From Enterobacterales bacterium (GTDB taxonomy: Bacteria; Pseudomonadota; Gammaproteobacteria; Enterobacterales; Kangiellaceae), in NCBI GenBank assembly GCA_030949565.1, contig JAUZSK010000071.1:27014-91013 (forward strand): 64,000 nt of DNA. The letters run 5' to 3'. Shown here piece after piece: positions 52,627 to 63,899 of the stretch; within the stretch, counting starts at the first letter, position 1, and each line of letters begins with the position of its first letter. The position numbers and the translations under genes were made by a program. The notes under the pieces are model-generated. The model saw nothing but the letters and a program-made list of their open reading frames with translations. It ran no database searches and had not been told where the DNA came from.

Positions 52627-55113
52627 CTAATCTATATTCCAGATCAAAGTCCGTAAAAGATCCGCAAACAGCCCTGCCGCTGTTACCGAAGCGCCAGCAC
52701 CGTAACCTCGAATCACAAATGGAATGGGCTGATAATAATGGGTATGAATGGCTAAGGCATTTTCACCACCTTCTACACTGTACAAAGGGTGCGATGGGTC
52801 AAAAGATTCTATTTTCACTTGGCACTTGCCTTTCTCAATTTTTGCAACGTATCTCAGCTGCTTATTTTTGGCTTCTGCCTGCTGAACTAGTGCAGCAATT
52901 TCTGCATCTAGTTGAGGTAGCTTTTGCATAAATTCATCAGCATCGGTAATTTGACCGAGCTCTGGTGTAATCAGTGACTGCAATTCTATATCTTCTAGTT
53001 CCAAATTCATACCCGCTTCACGCGCAATAATTAATACCTTACGGGCAACATCCATACCGTTAAGGTCTTCAGCAGGGTTGGGCTCGGTAAAACCCATTTC
53101 TTTTGCTTTAGCGGTGGCTTGTGACAGACTCAGCCCTTGATGTAATTGACCGAAAATATAGGATAGTGAGCCAGACAATATCCCTTCAAAGGCTGTTAAT
53201 TGATCGCCCGCTCCCAATAGGTTTTGCAGATTATCGATCACCGGTAGGCCCGCGGCGACATTGGTTTCATACAGAAAGCGTCGGTTATTTATATGAGCTG
53301 CATTTCGTAGCTGATGGTAGTAGCTCATGCTGGCGGTATTGGCTTTTTTATTGGCCACCACTAGGTGATAATTATTCTGCAAATAATCGACATAGCTCAT
53401 GGCAATTTGCTCATTACTAGTAGCATCAATGATCACTGGATTAAGCAAATGGTTTTGCTCAACAAATTGATTCAGCGTTTCTAAAGTAAAGGAAATATCT
53501 GACTGTTGGAGTCGATCTTGCCAATTTTGTTGAAGATCAATAGCTTGAGGATCTAACAGGAGTTTGCTACTAGTGGCAATGCCATAAACCTTCAACTCAA
53601 TATTTTTAGCTAACATTGCCGCTTGTTGATCGGCTATTTGCCTAATCAATTCTTCACCTACGGTACCGCAACCTAACACAAAGGCATCGATACTGGCGCG
53701 CTTTAAAAATAGATTACGGTGACATATTTTTACCGCTTCATCGGTTCTTTGAGAACGAACAACCGCTGAAATACTGCGTTCCGAAGAATCCTGTGCAATG
53801 GCGATAATATTAACCTTGGCCTGCGATAAAGAGGCGAAAAATTTAGCCGCAATTCCCTTTTGCTTTTGCATTTTATCACCGACCAATGAGACAACGCCAA
53901 GACCTTTGCTTATAGTGATAGGCTTTAATAGTTGGTTTTTAAGTTCCAATTCAAATTCGGCATTGAGACATTCTGAGGCGGCTGTCACTTGGTCAGACGC
54001 GACACAAAAACTAATCCGATATGCCGCAGAGGATTGGCTAATTAAAATCACTGGTAGATTAGCGCGGCTTAAGGCTGCAAAAATCCGGCTGGTCATACTT
54101 ACTTTACCTTTCATACCAGGACCAGAAACATCAATCATGGCGACACCATCAAGACTGGACACTGCTTTGACACTGGTTGAATCAGTTTTTTTATTGGATA
54201 TCAAAGTTCCTTCTCGCTCTGGCGCTAGTGAATTTTTTATTAAACAGGGTATCTTGTGCTGGCTAAGGGGGACAATGGTTTTGGGATGCAGTATTTTTGC
54301 ACCAAAATAACTGAGCTCTATGGCTTCATTAAAGGTCATACGCTTTATTAATTCTGCCTCTTTGACCAACCTTGGATCGGCATTATAGACACCGTCCACA
54401 TCGGTCCAAATTTCGCAGATATTTGCTTCACAACAAACAGCTAGAATAGCCGCCGAATAATCCGACCCGTTTCGACCGAGAGTTAAAGTGGCACCTTGAG
54501 GTGATGCGCCAACGAACCCAGGCATTAAACTAATATTGGATAATTTAGAATAAATAGATTTAAAATTGTCCTTACAGGCTTGGATATTAGCAATGGTATC
54601 GCCAGCTTGAATTTCAGCGACCAAGAATTGTTCTGGGTCAATCAGCGACACTTTTAGGTTAAACTGGCTACAAAAAACCCAAGATAGCAGCCTGATGCTA
54701 ACTCTCTCGCCCATAGATAGAATTTGCGCAGCCGTTTGTGGTGGGCAATGGTCAAGCAGTTTAGCGCCCTTAATCAATTGATTGAGTTTGTTAAATTCGT
54801 CCTGGATCAACTGATCTAGATCGGCAAGACTTAATTGGCAGTCACTACCTCCGCTATTTTTATCAGATAAGGTTTGTGCCAAATCATGTTTTATGCTTTG
54901 GCTTATAACCACTAACTTCTCGACTAGCGGTTGGCTATCTTGATTGTCTTCGATGGATTCAACTAGGCTGACCAAAAGGTTGGTGACACCTTGAGGCGCA
55001 GAAAGAACCACGCTCACTTGGTTTTTTTTGCTTTCTTGCTTAATAATTTCAGCCACATTAAGAAATTTTTTGGCGCTGGCTAAAGAAGAACCACCAAATT
55101 TTAAAACTTTCAT
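52627..55113 (-). CDS. thrA: Bifunctional aspartokinase I / homoserine dehydrogenase I
   Basis: KVLKFGGSSLA, LGRNGSDYSAAILA, homoserine dehydrogenase motif ETNVAAGLPVIDNLQ, GSLSYIFGQL. Confidence 0.96.
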   Translation of the reverse strand: MKVLKFGGSSLASAKKFLNVAEIIKQESKKNQVSVVLSAPQGVTNLLVSLVESIEDNQDSQPLVEKLVVISQSIKHDLAQTLSDKNSGGSDCQLSLADLDQLIQDEFNKLNQLIKGAKLLDHCPPQTAAQILSMGERVSIRLLSWVFCSQFNLKVSLIDPEQFLVAEIQAGDTIANIQACKDNFKSIYSKLSNISLMPGFVGASPQGATLTLGRNGSDYSAAILAVCCEANICEIWTDVDGVYNADPRLVKEAELIKRMTFNEAIELSYFGAKILHPKTIVPLSQHKIPCLIKNSLAPEREGTLISNKKTDSTSVKAVSSLDGVAMIDVSGPGMKGKVSMTSRIFAALSRANLPVILISQSSAAYRISFCVASDQVTAASECLNAEFELELKNQLLKPITISKGLGVVSLVGDKMQKQKGIAAKFFASLSQAKVNIIAIAQDSSERSISAVVRSQRTDEAVKICHRNLFLKRASIDAFVLGCGTVGEELIRQIADQQAAMLAKNIELKVYGIATSSKLLLDPQAIDLQQNWQDRLQQSDISFTLETLNQFVEQNHLLNPVIIDATSNEQIAMSYVDYLQNNYHLVVANKKANTASMSYYHQLRNAAHINNRRFLYETNVAAGLPVIDNLQNLLGAGDQLTAFEGILSGSLSYIFGQLHQGLSLSQATAKAKEMGFTEPNPAEDLNGMDVARKVLIIAREAGMNLELEDIELQSLITPELGQITDADEFMQKLPQLDAEIAALVQQAEAKNKQLRYVAKIEKGKCQVKIESFDPSHPLYSVEGGENALAIHTHYYQPIPFVIRGYGAGASVTAAGLFADLLRTLIWNID

Positions 55114-55147
55114 TTTTCTGTCTCTACTTTTGGGTTGCTAAATATTG

Positions 55148-55185
55148 CAAAAAAAAGCCCGTGAGTCTTGCAAGAGTCACGGGCT
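55148..55185 (-). terminator. thr operon attenuator terminator
   Basis: Reverse strand AGCCCGTGACTCTTGCAAGACTCACGGGCT followed by T8; lies between the leader ORF and thrA. Confidence 0.85.
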
Positions 55186-55204
55186 AGTTAGAAAAGGTTT
55201 CTGG

Positions 55205-55324
55205 TCAACCTATGACCCCATATTGTTGGCTAATACCGCCAATAATACCGGTTGAGTCGCCCGTTAGGGTGCCCAAGCGAATTGAGGTTGTTGCTTTGAG
55301 TGATATTTTAGTCTTAAAAGTCAT
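55205..55324 (-). CDS. thrL: Candidate thr leader peptide (39 aa)
   Basis: MTFKTKISLKATTSIRLGTLTGDSTGIIGGISQQYGVIG: 7 Thr and 6 Ile of 39 residues, directly upstream of the attenuator. Confidence 0.65.
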   Translation of the reverse strand: MTFKTKISLKATTSIRLGTLTGDSTGIIGGISQQYGVIG

Positions 55325-55555
55325 ATTATACGAACACTAATTTTCCACCGGCTAAAGCCTTTATCAGTTGAGTTAAAACATTAGGCTTAACTCTGCACCC
55401 AAGCGCTTTTGATGTCAATCGTGATCCTTCTTTTTGGTTTATAGTTTATGGTTATATACCCGTTATCATTCAAGCTGCATCTTGATTAATATTAGATATA
55501 GAACTTAAAGTTATAATCCGTTGACCTAGTGGTTAAAAGCGACTAAATTCAAGCC

Positions 55556-55624
55556 ATGAAAAAGAACATTGCAAACAGCACTTTAATGATTCTAGAACTC
55601 CTCCTCGGTCAGCGGATGGGGTGA
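55556..55624 (+). CDS. leuL: leu operon leader peptide (22 aa)
   Basis: ATG AAA AAG AAC ATT GCA AAC AGC ACT TTA ATG ATT CTA GAA CTC CTC CTC GGT CAG CGG ATG GGG TGA = MKKNIANSTLMILELLLGQRMG; five Leu codons including CTC CTC CTC; followed by a terminator and leuC. Confidence 0.75.
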   Translation: MKKNIANSTLMILELLLGQRMG

Positions 55625-55651
55625 TTTTTGCTGTGAGCTGCAAAATTTATT

Positions 55652-55684
55652 AAAACCCCGAGCTACTCGGGGTTTTTTTTTTTT
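55652..55684 (+). terminator. leu operon attenuator terminator
   Basis: AAAACCCCGAG CTA CTCGGGGTTTTTTTTTTTT. Confidence 0.9.
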
Positions 55685-55759
55685 GCTTTTTTACTCAAAT
55701 TAAAAATAAAGTAATCAAAATTAATAACCAAGAACCAATGCAATAGAGTGAGACGATCA

Positions 55760-55939
55760 ATGAACAAGGAACAAAATAAGACGGCTGAATATAACCAAGC
55801 CAATAGAACGCAACATCAGCCCACCAGCTCGCAGCGTTCAGGAACATCTAGCCAGCAACGACCAGCACTGAGAGATGCAGAAAAAGTCGATGTTTTTGAA
55901 TATGAGCCAGCGGGTTTTATGAGTCGCGGTCGATGGTAG
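55760..55939 (+). CDS. Small Gln/Asn/Ser-rich protein upstream of leuC
   Basis: [59 protein letters not shown]; stop overlaps leuC start (ATGGTAG); GAGTGAGA ribosome-binding-like sequence upstream. GTG at 55748 is an alternative start. Confidence 0.5.
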   Translation: MNKEQNKTAEYNQANRTQHQPTSSQRSGTSSQQRPALRDAEKVDVFEYEPAGFMSRGRW

Positions 55940-57324
55940 CCACTTTATTTGATAAGGTTTGGCAGCAGCATATAGTGACTGCAGAAAGTGATGATACGCC
56001 GGCCATCCTTTATATTGATACGCATTTAATCCATGAGGTGACTTCACCGCAAGCCTTTGCCATGCTACGTCAAAAGGGGTTAAAACTCAGACGTCCAGAG
56101 CGCACCTTCGCTACCTGTGACCATTCGACACCGACCGTAAAGCCGGATAGTCAGGGCCACTATCAATATCATGGCGAGCAGGAGCGAAAGCAGGTTGAGC
56201 AGTTGATCCAAAATTGTGCGGAATTTGGTGTTAAGTTATTCGCTCTAGGTGACGATAAACAGGGCATTGTGCATGTGATAGGCCCTGAGCTTGGAATTAC
56301 TCAACCGGGTCAAACCATTGTTTGTGGTGATAGCCATACCAGTACCCATGGTGCGTTTGGTGCACTGGCTTTTGGTATCGGTACTAGCGAAGTTGGTTAT
56401 ACCTTTGCCACTCAGTGTATACCGCAGCGTAAACCAAAAACCTTTGGTATCGAAATAACCGGCAAGTTAAGTCCAGGAGTGAGCGCTAAAGATCTTATAT
56501 TAGCGATTATTGGTGAAATAGGGATTGGTGGTGCCACCGGTCATGTGATTGAATATTATGGAAGCTGTATTGAACAGCTCTCCATGGACCAGCGCATGAC
56601 AATTTGCAATATGTCGATTGAAGCAGGTGCTAGAGCCGGTATGATCGCACCAGACCAAACTACTTTTGACTACTTAAAAGGTCGGGAATACACACCAAAA
56701 GGTGAACAGTGGGAACAAGCCGTTACTGAGTGGAATAAGTTGTACACTGACCAGGGTGCTCGTTTTGACAGTCATATATGTGTGGACGCAAGTCAAATCA
56801 ATCCAATGGTTACCTATGGAACCAATCCAGAGATGGTGATCCAAATTGGGCAAAATATCCCAGCGAGAGGTCAAGACCAAGCGCTAGAATATATGGGATT
56901 TAGTGAGAATACGCCTTTGCTTGGTGCTAAAGTGGATGTGGTGTTTATTGGAAGCTGTACTAACTCACGTATTAGTGACCTACGTGACGCGGCTCAGATT
57001 TTTGCTAAAGGTAAAGTGGACAATAACGTAAGAACTTTGATCGTTCCAGGTTCGCACGAGATTAAGAAACAGGCGGAACAAGAAGGTTTGGCCGATATTT
57101 TTATTAATGCTGGTGCTGAGTGGCGAGAGCCAGGATGTTCCATGTGCTTAGGTATGAACGGTGATATTATTCAACCACAACAAATTTGCGTCAGTACCAG
57201 TAATCGAAATTTTGAAGGGCGTCAGGGAAAAGGCGGCCGAACTATCTTAGCCAGTCCGGTTACCGCTGCAGCAGCTGCCATTAGTGGAAAAATTTGTGAC
57301 CCACGGGAGATGTTAGCCGAATGA
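55933..57324 (+). CDS. leuC: 3-isopropylmalate dehydratase large subunit
   Basis: [61 protein letters not shown]. Confidence 0.95.
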   Translation: MVATLFDKVWQQHIVTAESDDTPAILYIDTHLIHEVTSPQAFAMLRQKGLKLRRPERTFATCDHSTPTVKPDSQGHYQYHGEQERKQVEQLIQNCAEFGVKLFALGDDKQGIVHVIGPELGITQPGQTIVCGDSHTSTHGAFGALAFGIGTSEVGYTFATQCIPQRKPKTFGIEITGKLSPGVSAKDLILAIIGEIGIGGATGHVIEYYGSCIEQLSMDQRMTICNMSIEAGARAGMIAPDQTTFDYLKGREYTPKGEQWEQAVTEWNKLYTDQGARFDSHICVDASQINPMVTYGTNPEMVIQIGQNIPARGQDQALEYMGFSENTPLLGAKVDVVFIGSCTNSRISDLRDAAQIFAKGKVDNNVRTLIVPGSHEIKKQAEQEGLADIFINAGAEWREPGCSMCLGMNGDIIQPQQICVSTSNRNFEGRQGKGGRTILASPVTAAAAAISGKICDPREMLAE

Positions 57325-57913
57325 AAGCATTTAATAAAATTTCTTCAGTGGTTGCAGTGATTAACCGCGATAACATTGATACCGACCAGATCATTGGCTC
57401 AGATCATTTAAAAATTACTGATAAAGAAGGTTTAGGTAAGCATTTATTTGCTGATTGGCGCTATATAAAAGAGGCTGCCTCGACGCAATTGGTGGATAAC
57501 CCAAACTTCGTACTGAATCAAGCAGCGACGAAAGATGCTCAAGTATTAGTTGCGGGGGATAATTTTGGTTGTGGTTCATCCCGTGAGCATGCGCCTTGGG
57601 CTTTATTAGATCATGGTATCAAAGCGGTCATTAGCTCATCAATTGCGGATATATTTTCCAATAACGCGATTAAAAATGGTTTTCTTCCGATTCAGGTAGG
57701 CGCTGACGCACATCAATTTTTATTGGCTCAAAATGGTCAGGCTATTGGCATTGATCTTGAGACTCAAAAATTCAATGTGAGCAAAAAACCATTGATTTTA
57801 ATCTTGAGGCGTTTGCTCGATATTGCCTGCTAAATGGTATTGAACAATTGGACTTTCTTTTTCAGAATATTGAGCAGATTGATGCTTTTGAACAAGCGCG
57901 CGTTACCAGTTAA
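57321..57913 (+). CDS. leuD: 3-isopropylmalate dehydratase small subunit (frameshift ~57788)
   Basis: [42 protein letters not shown]-terminus [23 protein letters not shown] continues in another frame after the A6 run. Confidence 0.93.
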
Positions 57914-57966
57914 TTAAAACGAACTGATAGCAGTATAGCGAACTAATCATTTAAAGAGTAACCAGC

Positions 57967-59040
57967 ATGAAATATAAAATAGCCAGTTTACCCGGTGATG
58001 GTATCGGGCCCGAAGTTGCACAGGCGCTTGTTCCGATATTGGATGCAATAGGTGAGATTTTTTGTCATCAGTTTGAGGTGTCTGAGTATCTTGTCGGTGG
58101 CGCGGCGATCGATGCTTGCGGTGACCCATTACCCGATGAAACTTTAGCTGCTTGTAAACAAGCGAGTGCGGTATTCTTGGCCGCTATTGGTGGGCCCAAG
58201 TGGGATCAAGCAAAGGTAAGACCAGAGCAAGGTTTGTTAAAACTTCGTTCAGAACTCGATGTGTATGCCAACATTCGTCCCCTGACCATTTATCCATCGT
58301 TGGCTGCTGCCTCACCGCTTAAACCCGAAATATTCGATGGATACGGATTTTATTATTGTGCAGAGAGTTGACTGGCGGTATTTATTTTGGTGACAAAAAA
58401 CGTCATTTAGCCTCAACCGAGGATGAATATGCCACCGATCAATGTCGTTACTCTGTGGGAGAGGTAACGCGTATTGCACGGGTTGCTTTTAAATTAGCCA
58501 AACAGCGCGGCAACCATCTCACGTCGGTGGACAAGGCCAACGTCTTAGAAACCTCAAAGCTGTGGCGGCAAGTGGTAACAAAAGTCGCTCAAGCAAGAAT
58601 TTCCAGAAGTCGAGTTGCATCACCAGTTAGTCGATTCTTGCGCCATGAAACTGATCCATTCACCGTCTGATTTTGATGTGGTGCTAACGGAAAATATGTT
58701 CGGTGACATTTTGTCCGATGAAGCCAGTGTCTTGTCCGGTTCAATGGGATTGTTAGCTTCATCATCCGTAGGGAACCGATATGGATTGTTTGAACCTATT
58801 CATGGTTCCGCGCCGGATATTGCAGGACTGGGTATCGCCAACCCTTATGCCACTATTTTAAGCATTGCCATGATGCTTGCCTGGCTCGACCTGGCTCAGG
58901 AGTCTAAAATAATTGAGCAGGCGGTTACCAAGGTGATTGAGCAAGGTGTATTACCGCGCGACTTAGATCCCACAAGTCAAGTGTCCACGCAACAGGCTAT
59001 TCAAGCGGTGGTCAATGCGATAAAAAGTCTTTCTAAATAA
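57967..59040 (+). CDS. leuB: 3-isopropylmalate dehydrogenase (several frameshifts)
   Basis: [50 protein letters not shown]; ORFs 57967-58371, 58356-58670, 58615-59040. Confidence 0.93.
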
Positions 59041-59063
59041 GAAAAATTAAGAGAACTGAAGTA

Positions 59064-60642
59064 ATGAGTCAACAGCACGATGTGATTATTTTTGACACCA
59101 CTCTTAGAGATGGTGAACAAGCGCTGCAAGCTAGTTTGACCGCTAAGGAAAAACTGCGTATTGCGTTAGCACTAGAAAGACTCGGTGTGGATATTATTGA
59201 AGCTGGTTTTCCCGTTTCTTCTCCCGGTGATTTTGATTCCGTACAACAGATTGCGAAGCAGATCAAAAATAGTCGTATTGCAGGACTTGCGCGCTGTATG
59301 GATCAGGATATTGACGCAGCAGCAGAAGCGCTTAAAGTCGCTGAAGCTTTTCGGATTCATACCTTTATCGCCACCTCCACGATTCACATTGAAAAGAAAC
59401 TAAAAAAAGGTTTTGACGATGTGGTAGAAATGGCAGTGAGGGCAGTAAAACGAGCAAGAAACTATACCGATGATGTTGAGTTCTCTTGCGAAGATGCTGG
59501 AAGAACACCGATTGATCTTTTATGTCGCATGGTAGAACAGACGATCAAAGCAGGCGCAACCACGATTAATATTCCCGACACGGTGGGCTATACCATTCCG
59601 TCGGAATTTGGCGGTATTATTGAATCGCTTATTTAATCGTGTTCCCAATATTGACCAAGCGATTATTTCGGTTCATTGTCATGATGATTTGGGTTTGTCG
59701 GTGGCTAATTCGATCGCTGCGGTACAAGCGGGTGCAAGACAGATTGAATGTACCATTAATGGTATCGGTGAACGAGCTGGCAACTGCGCGCTGGAAGAAA
59801 TTGTGATGATTTTAAATACTCGCGCCGACCAATTAAAATTAAATACTCGAATTAATCCCAAAGAAATCCATCGAACCAGTCAGTTGGTGGCCAATATTTG
59901 CAATATGCCAATTCAAGCTAACAAGGCCATTGTGGGCAACAATGCCTTTAGTCATTCCTCAGGAATTCATCAAGACGGTGTGTTAAAAAGTCAGAATACT
60001 TACGAAATTATGACACCCGAAACGGTGGGTTTAAGCACCAATAAATTAAATTTGACTTCGCGTTCGGGGCGTCATGTGATCAAGCATCGAATGCGGGAGC
60101 TAGGCTATAGCGAATCGGATTTTGATTTAGAAAAACTTTACCAACGCTTTCTTCGAGTGGCCGATAAAAAAGGAAAAGTGTTTGATTATGATCTTGAAGC
60201 CTTGGTGTTTTTCAATAGCCTTAACGATGAAGATGATTTCTATCGGTTAGAATCGCTATCGGTAAATTCTGGTAGCGAAGAGACGGCTACCGCAACTGTT
60301 GCGTTACGCTGTGGTGAAAATTTAATTACCGAAGCGGCTATCGGCAATGGTCCGATCAATTCTATTTCCAGTTGTATTAGCCGCATCACCGGTTATGATA
60401 TTGAAATTAAGGACTTTAAGGTGGCATCAACCTCGCAAGGAACTGACGCGATGGGGCAGGTGGATATTATGGCGACTTGTAATAATATTGACGATCAACA
60501 GACTTTTCATGGGATGGGTCTAGCCACCGATATTATTCGTTCGGCGGCGCGTGCTTTGGTTCATGTTGCTAATGATATCCGTTGTTCCACACGGGTGGCA
60601 AAGTTAAGAAATGAGTCTAGCAACGCGTCCAATCAACCCTAA
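59064..60642 (+). CDS. leuA: 2-isopropylmalate synthase (frameshift ~59630)
   Basis: [38 protein letters not shown]-like ([16 protein letters not shown]), [10 protein letters not shown]; ORFs 59064-59636 and 59608-60642. Confidence 0.93.
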
Positions 60643-60656
60643 GGCCTATCATTAAA

Positions 60657-61745
60657 ATGCCATTAGTCGCCTTCTCAAAATTACCCACTTTTCAGCGTTT
60701 GCTGGATGAGCAGCATGATGTACTTTCGTTGGAAAAAGCAACTCATCAAGATATTCGAGAGCAGCATATTGGTATATTAAACATGATGCCGGATGCATCT
60801 TTGCAAGCGACTGAACGGCAATTTATGCGTCTTGTTGGTGATTGTAATCAAATTGTTCAATTTTATATCCATCTGTTTACCATTCCTGATATTAAGCGTG
60901 GTAAACAAGCACAAGATTGGATAGAACAATACTACGAAGACTTTGAAAGCATTAAACAAAATGGTTTGGATGCTTTGATTATTACCGGCGCCAATCCCGC
61001 CTCTGAACATTTAGAACAAGAATCTTTTTGGCCGATGCTGACCCAAGTGATCGATTGGGCAAAATCGATCATGTGAGCTCCACCCTTTGCGCGTGCCTCT
61101 CGACCCATGCGGTGGTTCAATATCTTTATGATATTAAACGGCAACCACTAGGACAAAAAAAATGGGGCGTTTTTCAACATCGCGTAACGCAAGAAGTCCA
61201 TCCTTTGACAAGACATCATCAATACCCGTTTTGATATTCCTCATTCGAGATTTAATCAAATTACAAAGCAACAATTGTCAGAAGTTGGAGTAAAAGTGTT
61301 GGTTGAAAGCGAGGCTTGCGGTGTTCATCTGGCGGTCAGCCCAGATGGTTTACAGTTGGTTTTTTTCCAAGGGCACCCCGAATATGATAGCTTTAGTTTA
61401 TTAAAAGAATACAAGCGAGAAATTGATCGCTGGTTTAACAATCAACGACAAGACTATCCACCATTTCCGGAAAATTATTTTTCAGATGAATTGCAACAAA
61501 ACCTAATTAATTTTCAAGCCACAGCGATTGACGCAAAAAGCAAGCAGCAAGCATTACCACAATGGGATGAACAATGGATTGTCAAACAAATTGATAACAC
61601 CTGGCGAGACACCACGCTTTCCACTTTCAATAATTGGCTAGGCATGGTCTATAAATTAACCCATAAAGATGTTTCTCTGCATCTAATGCCCGGCATTGAT
61701 CCAGAAAATCCGTTAGATCCAGAAGCTATTGATCCTTATCGATAG
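60657..61745 (+). CDS. metA: Homoserine O-succinyltransferase (two frameshifts)
   Basis: HIGILNMMPDASLQATERQFMRLVG, ITGANP, FFQGHPEYDSFSLLKEYKREI; ORFs 60657-61076, 61028-61234, 61275-61745. Confidence 0.92.
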
Positions 61746-61814
61746 TGGGAATACATCATAAGATTGACGCCGCTTGGTGATCTATGTTGATTTTGTAATA
61801 ATCATAAGACCAAA

Positions 61815-62807
61815 CTAAAAATCAATTGGACTTTTAACTCCCGCATTGCCTTGTTTAATCACATGGGTGTAGATTTCTGTGGTTGATACATCGCTGTGGC
61901 CAAGTAGTTGTTGGACTGTGCGAATATCAGAACCTTTTATTAATAATTGTGTCGCAAATGTATGTCTGAAAGTATGGCTTGAGGCTTTTTTATTAATTCC
62001 TGCGTGTCGAATTGCACGGGTAACAATGCGAGTCAAAGTCGATTTATTTATATGATGTCGCCGAAATTTTCCACTTCTCGGATCGCGGCTAATCAAGTGA
62101 GACGGAAAAAGATACTGCCAGCTTAGTTCTTTCGCAGCGAAAGGATATTTTCGTTCTAAAGCATTAGGCATATAAACTTCACCATAGCCGTCATTCAAAT
62201 CTTTTTTATGCAACAATCGGGTGGACTCTATTCGATTTTTGATGACTTGGGATAAACTTTCAGGAAGCAGGGTGATCCGATCTTTACCTCCTTTGCCATC
62301 CCGAACTATAATTTGCTTCATTCCAAAATCAATGTCTTTAACTCTCAGTCGAGTGAGTTCAGATATTCTAAGACCGCTACCATACATTAGCTTTACCATT
62401 AGCTGGTAGTCTCCCTTGATTAACCCTATTACCTGCATGGCTTCTTGATGAGTGAATACAGTGGGAATATTTCGATGTTTGCGCGGAAGGCACATAGCTT
62501 AGCTTGCCGATATCCTCGCGCTTTAAATATTTTTGAACAGAAAGATTAGTGCATTTAACGCGGTTCTTTGGGTGGACTTAGAACAATTCCTTTGTAATAC
62601 CAGATGATTAAGAAAAGCTTCTATATCTTGTTCGCCCAGCTCATCGGGGTGTTTCATCTTATGAAAGCGAATAAACTGAACCACCCAGTTAACATAGGTT
62701 TTTTCAGTTGCATAAGCGAGGTTTCTAGCCCTAATAAACAGCCGCAATCGATCAATAAATCGAGTTGATGTGTGATCAATATGCTGGGGTATATCGTCCA
62801 CTAGCAA
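61815..62807 (-). CDS. intI: Integron integrase, tyrosine recombinase (one frameshift ~62510)
   Basis: Tyrosine recombinase motifs GSGLRISELTRLRVKDIDF, SSHTFRHTFATQLL, LLGHSDVSTTEIYTH plus the IntI-specific patch NALERKYPFAAKELSWQYLFPS; N-terminal part in ORF 62523-62807. Confidence 0.9.
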
Positions 62808-62842
62808 TGCGTCCCTTGAGGCTATTTAATAGCGATAAAATA

Positions 62843-62858
62843 CTACTTATACAAGTAG
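62843..62858. promoter_or_regulatory. Inverted repeat upstream of intI
   Basis: CTACTTATACAAGTAG, 6-bp perfect arms; possible operator or promoter element. Confidence 0.3.
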
Positions 62859-62888
62859 CTTTCAACCGTTTTTTTCATAAAAATCCAG

Positions 62889-63032
62889 GAAAACAGCGGA
62901 ACGCTGCCTTTTTGTCCGAAATCAGCATAATTTCACCTGTAACTTATTGATTTTATTGAAGGTACAAATTCATTCAAATACTTAATGCTAACTGAAAAGC
63001 TCAGAAAACAGCGGAAACGAACCTTCTTTGTC
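62889..63032. repeat. Pair of direct repeats in the intI-attI interval
   Basis: GAAAACAGCGGA at 62889 and 63004, both continuing with similar CCTTnTTTGTC sequence; offset 115 bp. Confidence 0.6.
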
Positions 63033-63157
63033 AGATTAAAATAGATCCAAAAATGGAGTAACCAACTGATTTATATAGATTAGAACAATAAACAACCTGC
63101 ACTCTTTCACTTTTAATCAAAAAATGTGATATATTCAACGCTACCGTAGAATTAACT

Positions 63158-63164
63158 GTTAGGC
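63158..63164 (+). other. attI crossover core site GTTAGGC
   Basis: Matches GTTRRRY; sits between intI and the first cassette ORF. Confidence 0.65.
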
Positions 63165-63186
63165 TTTTCTTTAGTTAGGAGTATAT

Positions 63187-63656
63187 ATGGACGTTGAAAT
63201 AATTAACTTTCCTAAAACAAAAGTTGCGGTTATTGAACATCACGGTTCACCTACTCTTGAAAATGAATCTATTAAGAAGCTTGTTGATTGGCGTAAAGAA
63301 AGCAAATTACCACCTTTCGGATATTAACCGTAGTTATGGAATTCATTACAATGATCCTAATACGGTTTTTTACGCATCAGATTATCGAGTGGATTTATGT
63401 GTTTCTATTGCTCATGACGTTGCTGAAAATACCTATGGAGTTGTTGCTAAAACGATTCCAGCCCCTACGTTGTGCAAAAGTTCGTCATGTCGGCTCACGT
63501 GAAAAATATGACTACAGCGAGAGACTTATATAAAGAGTGGTTACCTAAAAGTGGTGAAACACTTACTAATTTTCCTATTTTTTTCATTATGTTAATGTTA
63601 GCCCTCAAATTAAAGAGTCGGATATGATCACAGATGTGTATCTTCCAATACTGTAA
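63187..63656 (+). CDS. Cassette-borne GyrI-like/AraC-effector-domain protein (multiple frameshifts)
   Basis: MDVEIINFPKTKVAVIEHHGSP...RSYGIHYNDPNTV...YRVDLCVSIAHDV...YGVVAKTIP...FFHYVNVSPQIKESDMITDVYLPIL* when read across frames. Confidence 0.65.
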
Positions 63657-63675
63657 TCTAGTTCAGCGTACAAAA

Positions 63676-63775
63676 GCCTAACAAGCACTTCAAACGGAAC
63701 AAAAACAGTTGGTTAGGTTCCGCTTCGCTTCACATTCTAATCAACTATTTTTGTCCGCTTAAGGGTGCGTTAAAG
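63676..63775 (+). repeat. attC recombination site
   Basis: Starts GCCTAAC (RYYYAAC), ends GTTAAAG; imperfect inverted arms AAGCACTTCAAACGGA / TCCGCTTAAGGGTGCG and AAAAACAGTTGGTTAG / CTAATCAACTATTTTT. Confidence 0.8.
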
Positions 63776-63899
63776 CGCTTTCTTTATCCCTCTCCCTCGA
63801 TGGGAGAGGGTAGCGTAACCGGAAACAAAAACAACGGATGTAGTCAAACAAAACCCATCCAAAGCATTTCCCAGTAACAAAATTTGTATTATTATATTA

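Noticed and set aside
53798-54310. 170-aa + strand ORF
   Set aside because: Antisense to thrA; no recognisable domain.
61815-62807. Phage/XerC-type integrase rather than integron integrase
   Set aside because: The additional NALERKYPFAAKELSWQYLFPS patch and adjacent attI/attC support IntI.
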